A DNA stretch of 64,000 bases from positions 124,001 through 188,000 of the forward strand of contig JAJTXQ010000039.1 of NCBI GenBank assembly GCA_021462855.1, written 5' to 3'. Each line of letters starts with the position of its first letter. Position 1 is the stretch's first letter. Made by a program: the position numbers and the translations under genes. The notes beneath the pieces were generated by a model. That model saw nothing but the letters and a program-made list of their open reading frames with translations. It was not told the origin of the DNA and made no database searches. This document shows positions 53,403-62,290 of the stretch, in pieces. This DNA comes from Dehalococcoidia bacterium (lineage in GTDB: Bacteria; Chloroflexota; Dehalococcoidia; DSTF01; JACRBR01).

Positions 53403-53870
53403 ATGCTGAAGCGCGGCACGCAAGCGCCCGAATTCGAAGCGCCACTTGACGATGGCGGCACGTTCCGGCTCGCCGACCACCGCGGGAAGGCGAACGTGGT
53501 GCTGTACTTCTATCCCAGGGACTTCACGCCCGGCTGCACGCGCGAGGCGTGCGCCTTCCGCGACAACTACGACGAGTTGCGCGCATACGGCGCCGTCATC
53601 GCCGGCGTGAGCGCCGATGACGCTGCATCGCACGCGGCGTTCCGCGAGCGGCATGCGCTGCCCTTCCCGCTTATCGCCGACCCGCAGCGCGAGATCATCC
53701 GCCTGTACGACGCCGATGGCATCTTCGGCATCATGACCGCCCGCGTGACATACGTCATCGACCGCGCAGGCGTGATCCGCGCCGCGTTGCGCCACGACTT
53801 CGCGATCGGCCGCCACTTGCCCGAGGTGCGCGCCGCCCTGCGCGAGATCGAGGGTGCGCCGGGAAACTGA
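53403..53870 (+). CDS. bcp: Thioredoxin-dependent peroxiredoxin Bcp-type
   Basis: A 155-residue peroxiredoxin reducing hydrogen peroxide and organic hydroperoxides. The peroxidatic Cys and nearby resolving Cys are in FTPGCTREACAF (C-x4-C, atypical two-Cys type), after VVLYFYPRD. Typical later motifs are GVSADDAASHAAF and ADPQREIIRLYD. ATG 53403 has ggaggag upstream and matches the family N-terminus (MLKRGTQAPEFEAPL). It is divergent from the serine hydrolase and convergent with the ClC gene, whose stop lies 6 nt away. Confidence 0.92.
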   Translation: MLKRGTQAPEFEAPLDDGGTFRLADHRGKANVVLYFYPRDFTPGCTREACAFRDNYDELRAYGAVIAGVSADDAASHAAFRERHALPFPLIADPQREIIRLYDADGIFGIMTARVTYVIDRAGVIRAALRHDFAIGRHLPEVRAALREIEGAPGN

Positions 53871-53876
53871 ACCCCG

Positions 53877-55514
53877 CTACTCCCGCGATGCGAGCCGCGG
53901 CAGCCGATACCGTCGCTCGCGCACATGCTCTTGCTCGTGTACGCGCCTCCGGACCGTGATCAGCGACGTGAGCGACACCTGCCCGACGACTCCGCCGGCC
54001 TCGGGATCCCGCACCGGAAGGCTCGCGGCGCCGCTCTCCACCATCCGCTGGAGGGCGTGGCGCATTGGCTCATCGGGATGCGCGTAGATCCCGGTCTCGG
54101 CGGCCGGCGCCGCGTCCCCGCGCCCGTGCCCATTCGCTTCGCCGCGCAACAACGCCGGCTGCATCACATCGCGCACCAGCAGGAGCTCAAGCGGGTCGAC
54201 ACCGTACTCGCGTGAGACGTGGAATCCGCGCCGGCTCACCTTCTCGGTGAGGATCGACCGGCGCATCGCCACGACGGTGAAGCCGTACGCCACGAACGTC
54301 GCCACGGCGATCGGATACATCACATCCACGTTGTGCGTGAGCTCGATGGCGAAGACGATCGCCGTCAGCGGCGAACGCATGGTGCCGCCGAGGATCGCCG
54401 CCATGCTGATCAGCGGCCAGAACCCGGCCGCCTCCGACGGGAGCACGCGCGCCTCGAGGCCGCCTAGCGCGGCGCCGATCATCAGCAGGGGCGCCAGTAC
54501 GCCGCCCGACGTCCCCGAACCGAGCGAGATCGCCCAGATTGCTGATTTGACCACGAGGATGCCGACGATCAAGCGCAACGACGTGTCGCCTCCGAGGAGA
54601 GACTCGATGTTCGAGTAACCGACGCCGAGCGCCCCGGGGAAGATGAGGCCGCCGGCGCCAACCGCCAGGCCGCCCAGCGCCGGCCACCACATCCAGTGCA
54701 ACGACAGGCGGCCAAACGCGTCCTCGGCCGCATACACGGCGCCCGTCAGCAAGAGCGAGACAATCCCCGCGATCAGTCCGACCAGCATGCACGAGAGGAG
54801 GCCGCCCGGGCCGGCGAACGCCGGCTGTCCAGCGACAGGAAACAGCGGTCCGGCGCCGATGATGTAGTGTCGCGTCGCCGCCGCAGCCGCGCTCGCGAGT
54901 GCCACGGGGACGAAACTGCGCGGCCGCCACTCGAACAACAACAGTTCGACGGAGAGCAGTACCGCCGCGAGCGGCGCCGCGAACGTCGCCGACATGCCCG
55001 CCGCAGCGCCGGCGACCAGGAGCGTGCGGCGCTCCATCGAGGTCAGGTGCAGGTGTTGCGCGATGAGCGATCCGAACGCGCCGCCAGTCATGATGATCGG
55101 ACCCTCCGCGCCGAACGGTCCACCCGACCCGATCGAAATCGCCGATGACAACGGCTTCAGCACCGCGACGCGCGGCTCCATGCGGCTCTGGTTGATCAGG
55201 ATCGCCTCCAGCGCTTCCGGGATGCCGTGACCACGGATCCGGTCGCTGCCGTAGCGAGCCATCAGACCGATGATGAGGCCGCCAGCGACCGGGATCAGCA
55301 GCGCCCAGGCGCCGAGGCCGGCGTCGGCAGGCGAAGCGAGTGACAGCCCCAGGCGCTGAAAATAGAACAGGTTCGTGAAGAGACCGATGAGCCGCAAGAG
55401 CGCCAGCGCGACGAACGCGGCACACACCCCCACCCCGATCGCGATCGCGCTGACGAACGCGATCCGCGGACTTGCGTTGAAGTCGCTCAGCTTTGACGCC
55501 GCGGATGAATGCAT
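53877..55514 (-). CDS. ClC-family chloride channel/antiporter with CBS domains
   Basis: A 545-residue membrane protein with the ClC fold (about residues 20-430). Selectivity-filter motifs are SIGSGGPFGAEGPI (GAEGP in place of GREGP) and LGSGTSGGVLAP (in place of GGIFAP). The CBS pair at the C-terminus spans VRDVMQPALL and YAHPDEPMRHALQRM through VGQVSLTSLI. The last 25 residues are strongly basic. ATG 55514 is used; ATG 55547 is possible. A TATAAC -10 lies 13 nt before the ATG. Transport direction and ion coupling cannot be told; the gating Glu seems retained (GAEGP). Confidence 0.88.
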   Translation of the reverse strand: MHSSAASKLSDFNASPRIAFVSAIAIGVGVCAAFVALALLRLIGLFTNLFYFQRLGLSLASPADAGLGAWALLIPVAGGLIIGLMARYGSDRIRGHGIPEALEAILINQSRMEPRVAVLKPLSSAISIGSGGPFGAEGPIIMTGGAFGSLIAQHLHLTSMERRTLLVAGAAAGMSATFAAPLAAVLLSVELLLFEWRPRSFVPVALASAAAAATRHYIIGAGPLFPVAGQPAFAGPGGLLSCMLVGLIAGIVSLLLTGAVYAAEDAFGRLSLHWMWWPALGGLAVGAGGLIFPGALGVGYSNIESLLGGDTSLRLIVGILVVKSAIWAISLGSGTSGGVLAPLLMIGAALGGLEARVLPSEAAGFWPLISMAAILGGTMRSPLTAIVFAIELTHNVDVMYPIAVATFVAYGFTVVAMRRSILTEKVSRRGFHVSREYGVDPLELLLVRDVMQPALLRGEANGHGRGDAAPAAETGIYAHPDEPMRHALQRMVESGAASLPVRDPEAGGVVGQVSLTSLITVRRRVHEQEHVRERRYRLPRLASRE

Positions 55515-55527
55515 GGGCTCATCACAT

Positions 55528-55533
55528 GTTATA
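55528..55533 (-). promoter_or_regulatory. -10 element TATAAC before the ClC gene
   Basis: TATAAC (5 of 6) lies 13 nt upstream of ATG 55514. Transcription would start around 55521, leaving a leader of about 7 nt. It lies just inside the longer alternative reading frame starting at 55547, arguing for the shorter protein. Confidence 0.4.
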
Positions 55534-55577
55534 TCGTGACGCGACATATCGCAAGACAGACAGAGGACGGTCGGCGC

Positions 55578-55583
55578 TAGACT
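55578..55583 (+). promoter_or_regulatory. -10-like TAGACT before the VOC-family gene
   Basis: TAGACT, identical to the hexamers at 474 and 43026, lies 48 nt before the ATG at 55632. This gene has a proper ribosome-binding site (gggaggg), so it is a leadered transcript. Confidence 0.35.
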
Positions 55584-55631
55584 CTCAAGGCGCGCGTTCG
55601 GGTGGGGCGACGCGACACACGGGAGGGACGC

Positions 55632-56111
55632 ATGCCGGACATCACTCGACTTAACCATGCCGTGCTGTACGTGTCCGACCTGGAACGCTCCGTCGACTTC
55701 TACCGCCGCGCATTCGGATTCGAGGAGATCGCCCGCATGGGCACGCAGATGGCGTTCCTGCGCGCCGCCGGCAGCGCCAACCACCACGACCTCGGTCTGA
55801 TGCACGTCGGCGAGGCGGCGCCGCGACCGCCGCGTGGCTCCACGGGCCTGTATCACCTCGCGTGGCAGGTGGACACGATCGACGACCTCGCCGGGATGGC
55901 GGCGACGCTGACCGAACTGAACGCGCTCGGCGGCATGAGCGACCACGGCGCCACGAAGTCGCTGTACGGCGCCGACCCCGACGGCATCGAGTTCGAAGTG
56001 ATGTGGATGGTCCCGCGCGAGGATTGGGGCGAATACGACCGCAACGCCGTCGTGCAGCCGCTGCACCTGCAGCGCGAACTGGAACGCTACGGCACCGCGC
56101 GCTCCGCCTAA
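55632..56111 (+). CDS. VOC superfamily protein (glyoxalase/extradiol dioxygenase-like)
   Basis: A 159-residue two-module metalloenzyme of the vicinal oxygen chelate fold. Metal ligands are plausibly the His in RLNHAVLYVSDLERS, the His in LYHLAWQV and the Glu in GIEFEVMW. The sequence resembles small ring-cleavage dioxygenase and glyoxalase-like proteins of catabolic clusters. Gene context (thioesterase, SDR, acyl-CoA dehydrogenase, thiolase) fits a role in aromatic or fatty-acid-like breakdown. ATG 55632 has gggaggg 4 nt upstream. Confidence 0.82.
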   Translation: MPDITRLNHAVLYVSDLERSVDFYRRAFGFEEIARMGTQMAFLRAAGSANHHDLGLMHVGEAAPRPPRGSTGLYHLAWQVDTIDDLAGMAATLTELNALGGMSDHGATKSLYGADPDGIEFEVMWMVPREDWGEYDRNAVVQPLHLQRELERYGTARSA

Positions 56112-56203
56112 CGACCGATGCGCGCGCGTGCCGAACGGCTCTGCCAACACCGTCCGCGAGTTGCGATCCTTCGCCGTAGTGAAGCGCAACCACGGAGGGC
56201 GCG

Positions 56204-56707
56204 ATGACCGGCGACCAACCTGACACCGAGACACAACTGGATCTGCTGCGGCGTTGTTGGGCGTCGCACGACGCGTACTGGTTCAGCGCGGTCGCGGCCG
56301 AATTCGGCATCGACGCTGCGAACCGGCTGAATCGCGCCAACGTCCGCAACATCGGCCGCACGGAGATGTTCCGGCTGATGAAGGCGCTCGGCGCCACGCC
56401 GCCCGCAACCATCGCCGAGGCGATGCCCCTCTTCGAAGCCGGCCAGCGGCTGTACGTCCCGTCGTCGCTCATGGACGCCGACGTCACGAACCTCAGCGGT
56501 AGCGGCTACGACGTGGACATCAACTGGTGCTACGTGCACGAGAACATCACGAAGGCAGGGATCGCCGGCGTGTACGAGTGCGCGGTGTTCCAGCGCACGG
56601 CCGGCTGGCACGACGCGTGGGGCTTGCCACTCAAGGACGACCCGCCGGCGGCCACGTGCTCGAAGGCCGCGGGACGGCCCTGCCGTCAGCGCATGGCGAT
56701 CGCCTGA
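56204..56707 (+). CDS. DUF6125-like protein of unknown function
   Basis: A 167-residue cytoplasmic protein. The segment WASHDAYWFSAVAAEFGIDAANRLN with NVRNIGRTEMFRLMKALG and the Cys-containing end (YECAVFQ ... ATCSKAAGRPC) resemble the DUF6125 / amino-thiazoline hydrolase-like group, but I am not certain. A ribosome-binding site (ggaggg) lies just before the ATG. It is codirectional with the VOC gene 92 nt upstream and with the thioesterase 67 nt downstream, probably one transcript. Confidence 0.55.
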   Translation: MTGDQPDTETQLDLLRRCWASHDAYWFSAVAAEFGIDAANRLNRANVRNIGRTEMFRLMKALGATPPATIAEAMPLFEAGQRLYVPSSLMDADVTNLSGSGYDVDINWCYVHENITKAGIAGVYECAVFQRTAGWHDAWGLPLKDDPPAATCSKAAGRPCRQRMAIA

Positions 56708-56774
56708 CCGCTCCGCTTGCGCGAACGCGCGCGATCGGGATTCATGCGTGCATCCAGACGCCAGGAGGTGCACC

Positions 56775-57194
56775 ATGGCCGATGCAGCCACCGATTCGCT
56801 CCAGCGCGCGATCCGCGGCATGTTCGGCGAGCTGCTCGGCATGCGTATCGTCAGCGCGACGAAGGACGAGGTCGCCGGCGAACTCACCGTGCGCGAGGAG
56901 TTGTGCACCACGCCGGGCATCATGCACGGCGGCGCGATCATGGCGTTCGCCGACACGCTCGGCGCGATGGGCACGGTGATGAACCTGCCGCCCGGCGCGG
57001 GCACCACCACGATCGAGTCGAAGACGAACTTCTTCGCCGGCGCGCGCACCGGCGATACGATCTCCGGGCGCTGCACGCCGCTCCACCGCGGGCGGCGCAC
57101 GATGGTCTGGCAGACCAGCGTCACCAACGCCGAAGGACGCCTGCTCGCGCTCATCACGCAGACGCAGATGGTGCTCGAGCCGAAAGGTGGCTAG
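56775..57194 (+). CDS. PaaI-like hot-dog thioesterase
   Basis: A 139-residue acyl-CoA thioesterase of the PaaI/YdiI type. The fold's central helix is HGGAIMAFADTLGAMGTVM, preceded by LCTTPGI and followed by TTTIESKTNFFAGARTGDTI and VWQTSVTNAEGRLLALITQT. It releases free acids from stalled aromatic or medium-chain acyl-CoAs. ATG 56775 has aggaggt 6 nt upstream. Its stop overlaps the stop of the convergent SDR gene (CTAG shared by both). Confidence 0.88.
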   Translation: MADAATDSLQRAIRGMFGELLGMRIVSATKDEVAGELTVREELCTTPGIMHGGAIMAFADTLGAMGTVMNLPPGAGTTTIESKTNFFAGARTGDTISGRCTPLHRGRRTMVWQTSVTNAEGRLLALITQTQMVLEPKGG

Positions 57195-57949
57195 CGGCTG
57201 CCGCCGTCGACGCGAAGCACCGCGCCCGTCGTGAACGACGATGCGTCGCTCGCGAAATACAGCGCCGCGCCGACGATCTCGCGCGGCTCACCGCCGCGCC
57301 GCAGCGCGAAGCGCCGTGCCTGTTGTCCGAACAGCTCCATGTTCCACGCCTTCGAGATGTCGGTGAGAAACGGGCCCGGCATGATGCAGTTCACGCGCAC
57401 CTTCGGCCCGTACGCATAGGCGAACGCCTCTGTCATCACGTTCACGCCCGCCTTCGCGGCAGCGTACGGGATCACGTGCTCGTCCGGTCGCACCGATGCC
57501 GTGCTGCTGACGTTGATGATCGAGCCGCCGTCGCCAGCCGCCATGCGCGAGCCCACGGCAGCGCACAACCGGAACGTCGACTTGAGATTCACATCCATCA
57601 CCTTGTCGTACAGCTCCTCGGTCACGGATTCGGGCGACGGGTACACCGGCGACATGCCCGCGTTGTTCACGAGCACGTCGACGCGCCCAAAGCGCGCGTA
57701 TGCGGCATCGACCAGCGCGTCAATCTCCGCCCACCTGCCGACGTGGCATGCGTGCGCCATCGCCCTGCGGCCCAGCGCCTCGACCTCGCGCGCGACGGCC
57801 TCGCACGCGTCGAGCTTGCGGCTCGCGATGATCACGTCGGCGCCCTCGAGTGCGAACGCGAGCGCCATCTCCCGCCCGAGCCCGCGGCTGCCACCCGTCA
57901 CGAGCGCCGTCTTGCCCGCCAGCCCCCCGCCGTCGTGTTGGTCCGCCAT
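57191..57949 (-). CDS. Short-chain dehydrogenase/reductase
   Basis: A 252-residue classical SDR. The cofactor motif TGGSRGLGREMA is at residues about 18-29, then NNAG, the catalytic Ser in NVSSTASV, and the YxxxK motif in PYAAAKAGVNVM; the C-terminus ends TTGAVLRVDGGSR. The basic residue after the second strand (SRKLD) suggests NADP preference. It would oxidise a hydroxyacyl or hydroxy-steroid-like substrate. Two consecutive ATG codons (57952, 57949) follow ggagg; 57949 has the better spacing. It is divergent from the glycoside hydrolase. Confidence 0.9.
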   Translation of the reverse strand: MADQHDGGGLAGKTALVTGGSRGLGREMALAFALEGADVIIASRKLDACEAVAREVEALGRRAMAHACHVGRWAEIDALVDAAYARFGRVDVLVNNAGMSPVYPSPESVTEELYDKVMDVNLKSTFRLCAAVGSRMAAGDGGSIINVSSTASVRPDEHVIPYAAAKAGVNVMTEAFAYAYGPKVRVNCIMPGPFLTDISKAWNMELFGQQARRFALRRGGEPREIVGAALYFASDASSFTTGAVLRVDGGSR

Positions 57950-58048
57950 CATCGTTCCTCCCGTCGGCGCATTATCAGCGCGCTGCCGCCACCCGGCCAG
58001 TGGTTGACGCTCCGGCTCGCGCGCCGTAGGTTCGATGAGGAGGGCCGC

Positions 58049-59104
58049 ATGCCGCTGGATGACCGCTGGACCGCCGCGCGAGCCAATGAGTGGTACGAGC
58101 GCCAGCCCTGGCTCGTCGGCTGCAACTTCATCCCGAGCACCGCCGCTAACCAGCTCGAGATGTGGCAGGCGGAGACGTTCGACGCCGCGACGATCGACCG
58201 CGAACTCGGCTGGGCTGCCACGCTCGGCTTCACCTCGATGCGCGTGTTCCTTCACGACCTGCTGTGGGACGCCGACGCTGGTGGTTTCACCCGCCGGGTC
58301 GGCGAGTACCTCGCCATCTCCGCGCGTCACGGCATCAGCACCATGTTCGTGCTGTTCGACGACTGCTGGCACGGCGGCGCAACGCTCGGACCGCAGCCGG
58401 CGCCCGTGCCCGGCGTGCACAACTCACGCTGGCTGCAGTCGCCCGGCCATGCCGTGATCGAGGCGAACGGCGGCGCGCTGCCGCGCCTCGAAGCGTACGT
58501 GCGCGGTGTCGTCGGCGCGTTTGGCGATGATCCGCGCGTCGTGGCGTGGGACATGTACAACGAGATCACGAACTTCTTCCTGCCCGCGTCGGCGCTGTCC
58601 ACGGATGAGCGCGACGCCGCGATGCGCGAGGCGCTCGCGCGCCGCCAGCGCACCACGCCGGCGCACCTTCGGCTGCTCGACCTCGCGTTCGCCTGGGCGC
58701 GCGGCGCCGCGCCGTCGCAGCCGCTGACCGCGGGCGCGTTCCTGCCGGACCGCGAGCTGAACGCCCGCCTGTTCGACCTCTCCGACGTGATCTAATTCCA
58801 CTGCTACGAGCCGGCGGAGCGGCTCGAACAGCTGATCGGGTCGCTGCGGCGCCACGGCCGGCCGCTGCTCTGCACGGAGTACATGGCCCGCACCGCCGGC
58901 AGCGAGTTCCGCACGGTCATGCCGGTGCTGAAGCGCGAGCGCGTCGCCGCGTACAACTGGGGCCTCGTCAACGGCAAGACGCAGACGCACATCTCCTGGT
59001 CCGGCGAAGGCGACGGCTGGTTCCACGACATCCTCCACCCCGACGGGACGCCGTACGACGCGGGCGAGGCGGCGTTCATCCGCGCCACCACCGGCGCGGC
59101 GTGA
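58049..59104 (+). pseudogene. Glycoside hydrolase (GH5-like beta-glycanase), interrupted by an in-frame TAA
   Basis: The first 248 codons encode a (beta/alpha)8 glycoside hydrolase: WLVGCNFIPSTAANQLEMW, LGFTSMRVFLHDLLW, the acid/base Glu in AWDMYNEITNFFLPAS. A TAA at 58793-58795 interrupts the run in DLSDVI-stop-FHCYEPAERL. The frame continues for 103 codons with the nucleophile Glu in LLCTEYMARTAGS, YNWGLVNGKTQT and a proper end at 59104. Ser (TCA) or a similar residue is expected at the stop. Total length about 351 aa. The reading frame is otherwise undamaged, so the event is recent or an assembly error. The ribosome-binding site is gaggaggg. Confidence 0.8.
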
Positions 59105-59679
59105 GCGCGGCCCTCCCCCGGATCGCGGTCCTCGCCGCGTTGCTCGGCTCGGCGCTTGCGCTCGCGGCCGCACCGTCGGCGATGCCTGCCTCGTACGACT
59201 GGGTGCGGCACACGACGAGCGAGTCGGCGGCGCAGGGCGTCGACGGTGCGTGGCTGGCGCGGCTCGGCTTCGTGCTGTTCGGGGTCGCCGTAGCCGCGCT
59301 CAGCGCGCTCGCAGCGCGACGATGGGGCATCGCTGGCGCCTCCGCACACGCGCTGTTCGGCGTCGGGATGCTTGCGACGGCGGCGTTCTCGCACCGTCCG
59401 TGGGACCACGCGGCGCCCTACGACCGCACGGAGGACCTCCTCCACTCGCTCGCCGCGACCACGGTCGGAATTGCCTTCGCCGCCGGCGTGGTCGCCGTCG
59501 CGCTGCGCCGCCGGCCGCCCGCGGCCGCACGCCGGGCGTTCGACGGTGCCGCAATCGCGGTGTCGGTCGCGATCCCGCTTGCCATGACCGCCGCCGATTC
59601 GCAGGCTGGCCTCCTGCAGCGCGCGATGTTCGCCATCGCCTACGCGTGGTACGGCGCCGAAGCGCTCCGCACGGATTAG
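59101..59679 (+). CDS. DUF998-like small membrane protein
   Basis: A 192-residue protein with about six hydrophobic segments. YDWVRHTTSESAAQG after the first helix is the DUF998 signature, with HRPWDHAAPYDRTEDLLHSLAA later. Function unknown; members have been proposed to be polytopic enzymes or sensors. It begins with GTG in a GTGA overlap with the end of the interrupted glycoside hydrolase gene, so its translation may depend on ribosomes reading through that gene. Confidence 0.72.
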   Translation: MSAALPRIAVLAALLGSALALAAAPSAMPASYDWVRHTTSESAAQGVDGAWLARLGFVLFGVAVAALSALAARRWGIAGASAHALFGVGMLATAAFSHRPWDHAAPYDRTEDLLHSLAATTVGIAFAAGVVAVALRRRPPAAARRAFDGAAIAVSVAIPLAMTAADSQAGLLQRAMFAIAYAWYGAEALRTD

Positions 59680-59822
59680 CGCGGGCCCAGACCTGGCGGC
59701 GGCGGCGCACTACGGGCCGTCCGGCCCATGCCGACGGGCCAATTGCACCGTGCGGCACCTCGTCGCGCCGCATACGATGTGCCCGCGTCCACTCCCGGCC
59801 GGACGTGGAGAGAGCCATTGCC

Positions 59823-61028
59823 ATGGTGAGCTTCACGCTGCCCGAAGAAGTCGAACGCATCCGCGAGATGACGCGGGATTTCGCACGCAACGAGGTGCGA
59901 CCCGCCGGCATCGAAATCGACCGCATCCCCGATCCCGAGACCGCGTACACAGGCGAGCGCATGCAGCGCCTCCTCGCCAGCGCGTACGAGCTCGGCTTCC
60001 ACAGGCTGAACCTGCCGAAGGAGATCGGCGGCATCGGCGCGCCCGAAATGACGAGCATCGTCGTGCAGGAGGAGCTCGCGGTCGGCGATGCCGGCATCGC
60101 GAGCCACTTCCTCGTCGCGCCGATGATCGCCGGCATCTCCGCCGGCGCGCAGAACCGTCACCCGTTCTACAAGGAGTACCTCGAGAAGTTCATCGCTGAC
60201 ACGAAAGGCAAGCACAGCGGCGCCTGGGCGATCACGGAGCCGAACCATGGCTCCGACCTGTTCCACTTCGGCGAGCCATCCATCCATATGGAGACGACGG
60301 CGACGAAGGACGGCGACGACTACATCGTCAACGGCGCCAAGTCCGCGTTCGTGAGCAACGGCTGGATGGCCGACGCGCTGCTGCTGATGGTCAACCTCGA
60401 CCCGTCGCAGGGCATGGAGGGCACGGTCACGTTCGCCATTCCCGGCGCCCTCCCGGGCATCTCGCGGGGCAAGCCGCTCAACAAGCTCGGCCTGCGCGGC
60501 CTCAACCAGGCCGAGGTGTTCTTCGACAACGTGCGCATCCCGCCCGAGTTCGTGCTGCTGCCGCCGGGCCCAGCGTACAAGATGATGCTCGAGCGCATCG
60601 TCACCGGCGGCAACACGGCCGTCGGCACGCTCGCGGTGGGCGTGGCGCGCGCCGCGTACGAGGAAGCGCTCGCGCACGCGAAGACGCGCGTGCAGGGCGG
60701 CAAGCGCATCTGCGAGCACGACACGGTCAAGCTCAAGCTGTTCGACGCATACCGCCAGATCGAGGCGGCGCGCGCCCTGCTCTGGAAGTCATCGTGGCTG
60801 ATCGCCACGGGCAATCCGCACCTGCCAACGGCGATGGCCGCGCGGACGATGGCAAGCGATATGGCGATGCGCGTCACCGCCGACATGGTGCAGGTCTTCG
60901 GCGGCTACGGCATCTCCAAGGAACACCCGGTCGAGAAGTTCTATCGCGACGCAAAGCTGCTGCAGATCATGGACGGCACGAACGAGGTCGTCTCGCTCAA
61001 GGCAGCGGACGAACTGATCGGATGCTGA
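59823..61028 (+). CDS. Acyl-CoA dehydrogenase
   Basis: A 401-residue FAD enzyme making an alpha,beta-unsaturated acyl-CoA. The three-domain layout is intact: helical N-domain (FTLPEEVERIREMTRDFARNE), beta-domain with the FAD motif GAWAITEPNHGSDLFHF and NGAKSAFVSNG, and C-domain with QVFGGYGISKEHPVEKFYRDA. The C-terminal DGTNEVVSLKAADEL contains a candidate catalytic Glu (TNE position, short-chain type). ATG 59823 follows ggagagag. It is 19 nt before the thiolase, so the two are likely a unit. Confidence 0.9.
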   Translation: MVSFTLPEEVERIREMTRDFARNEVRPAGIEIDRIPDPETAYTGERMQRLLASAYELGFHRLNLPKEIGGIGAPEMTSIVVQEELAVGDAGIASHFLVAPMIAGISAGAQNRHPFYKEYLEKFIADTKGKHSGAWAITEPNHGSDLFHFGEPSIHMETTATKDGDDYIVNGAKSAFVSNGWMADALLLMVNLDPSQGMEGTVTFAIPGALPGISRGKPLNKLGLRGLNQAEVFFDNVRIPPEFVLLPPGPAYKMMLERIVTGGNTAVGTLAVGVARAAYEEALAHAKTRVQGGKRICEHDTVKLKLFDAYRQIEAARALLWKSSWLIATGNPHLPTAMAARTMASDMAMRVTADMVQVFGGYGISKEHPVEKFYRDAKLLQIMDGTNEVVSLKAADELIGC

Positions 61029-61047
61029 TGCACACGCCGGAGGCCGC

Positions 61048-62268
61048 ATGAGAGACGTCGCAATCGCCGGCGCGGGGATGACGCGCTTCGCGAAGTACAA
61101 CGACCGCGGTCTCAAGGAGCTGACGCGCGAGGCCGTCGACGCCGCACTCGCCGCCGCGGGCATGGACAAGCGCGTGCCGCAGGTTGCGATCGTCGGCAAC
61201 GCCGCGGCCGGGCTCACGACCGGGCAGGAGTGCATCCGCGCCCAGGTCGTCCTGCGCGAGATGGGCATCGACCGCATCCCGATGGTGAACGCGGAGAACG
61301 CCTGCGCCAGCTCCTCGACGGCGTTCCAGCTCGCGTGGCTGTACGTCGCATCGGGCATGTACGATGTCGCGCTCGCCGTCGGCGTCGAGAAGATGTACAC
61401 GGAGGACAAGGCGCGCGCGCTCGCCGCGTTCAGCGCCGGCGTCGATGTCGAGCAGTTGCGCGGGATCATGCAGCAGCTCAAGCCGCCCTCCGAGCAAAAG
61501 GCGGGCGAGGAGAGCGGCGCCGGCAAGTCGCGCAGCCTGTTCATGGACATCTACGCCGCGGGCGCCCGCGCGCACATGGCAAAGTACGGCACCACGAAGG
61601 AGCAGTACGCGCGCATCGCGGTCAAGAACCACAACAACGGCAGCCTCAACCCGCACGCGCAGTACCGCGAGCGCTACACGCTCGAGGAGATCCTCGCATC
61701 GCCGGCCGTCGCCGAGCCGCTGACGCGGCTGATGTGCGCGCCGGGCGGCGACGGCGCGTCGGCGGCGGTCCTCGTCGCCGGCGACAAGGTCGCGCGGTAC
61801 ACCACGTCGCCGGTCTGGGTGCGCGCGTCGGCGCTGGTCTCCGGATCCGACAACCGCGCCGAAGAAGGCGGGATCACCGCGCGCGCCGCACGCCAGGCCT
61901 TCGAGATGGCCGGCATGACGGCGAAGGACATCGACGTGATGGAGGTGCACGACGCCTCCGCGCCGGCCGAGCTCTCGATCTACGAGGAGATCGGCCTGTG
62001 CGACGAGGGCGAAGGCGGGCGGCTCGTCGACGAAGGCGCCACCGAAATCGGCGGGCGCATCCCGGTGAACACGAGCGGCGGGCTGCTCGCGAAGGGACAC
62101 CCGGTCGGCGCGACAGGCATCGCGCAGCTCTACGAAATCTGGCTTCAACTGCGCGGCGAGGCGGGCGGCCGGCAGGTCGCGAGAGCCCGCGCCGGCATGA
62201 CGGAAAACGGCGGCGGCATGGTGCGCGGCGAGGCCGCGGCCACGACTGTACACATCCTGGCGAAATAG
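61048..62268 (+). CDS. SCP2-type thiolase family protein
   Basis: A 406-residue thiolase-fold enzyme. The nucleophilic Cys is in NAENACASSSTAFQ, with the His motifs EVHDASAPAELS and GGLLAKGHPVGATG. The second catalytic Cys of classical thiolases (CNGGG) is Glu here (TENGGGMVRG), typical of SCP2/lipid-transfer-type enzymes that form or cleave C-C bonds on larger substrates. It lacks the neighbouring DUF35 OB-fold partner usual for such thiolases. It starts 19 nt after the acyl-CoA dehydrogenase and ends 22 nt before the oxidoreductase. Confidence 0.9.
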   Translation: MRDVAIAGAGMTRFAKYNDRGLKELTREAVDAALAAAGMDKRVPQVAIVGNAAAGLTTGQECIRAQVVLREMGIDRIPMVNAENACASSSTAFQLAWLYVASGMYDVALAVGVEKMYTEDKARALAAFSAGVDVEQLRGIMQQLKPPSEQKAGEESGAGKSRSLFMDIYAAGARAHMAKYGTTKEQYARIAVKNHNNGSLNPHAQYRERYTLEEILASPAVAEPLTRLMCAPGGDGASAAVLVAGDKVARYTTSPVWVRASALVSGSDNRAEEGGITARAARQAFEMAGMTAKDIDVMEVHDASAPAELSIYEEIGLCDEGEGGRLVDEGATEIGGRIPVNTSGGLLAKGHPVGATGIAQLYEIWLQLRGEAGGRQVARARAGMTENGGGMVRGEAAATTVHILAK

Positions 62269-62290
62269 AGCGGTACAGGAGGAACGACGA

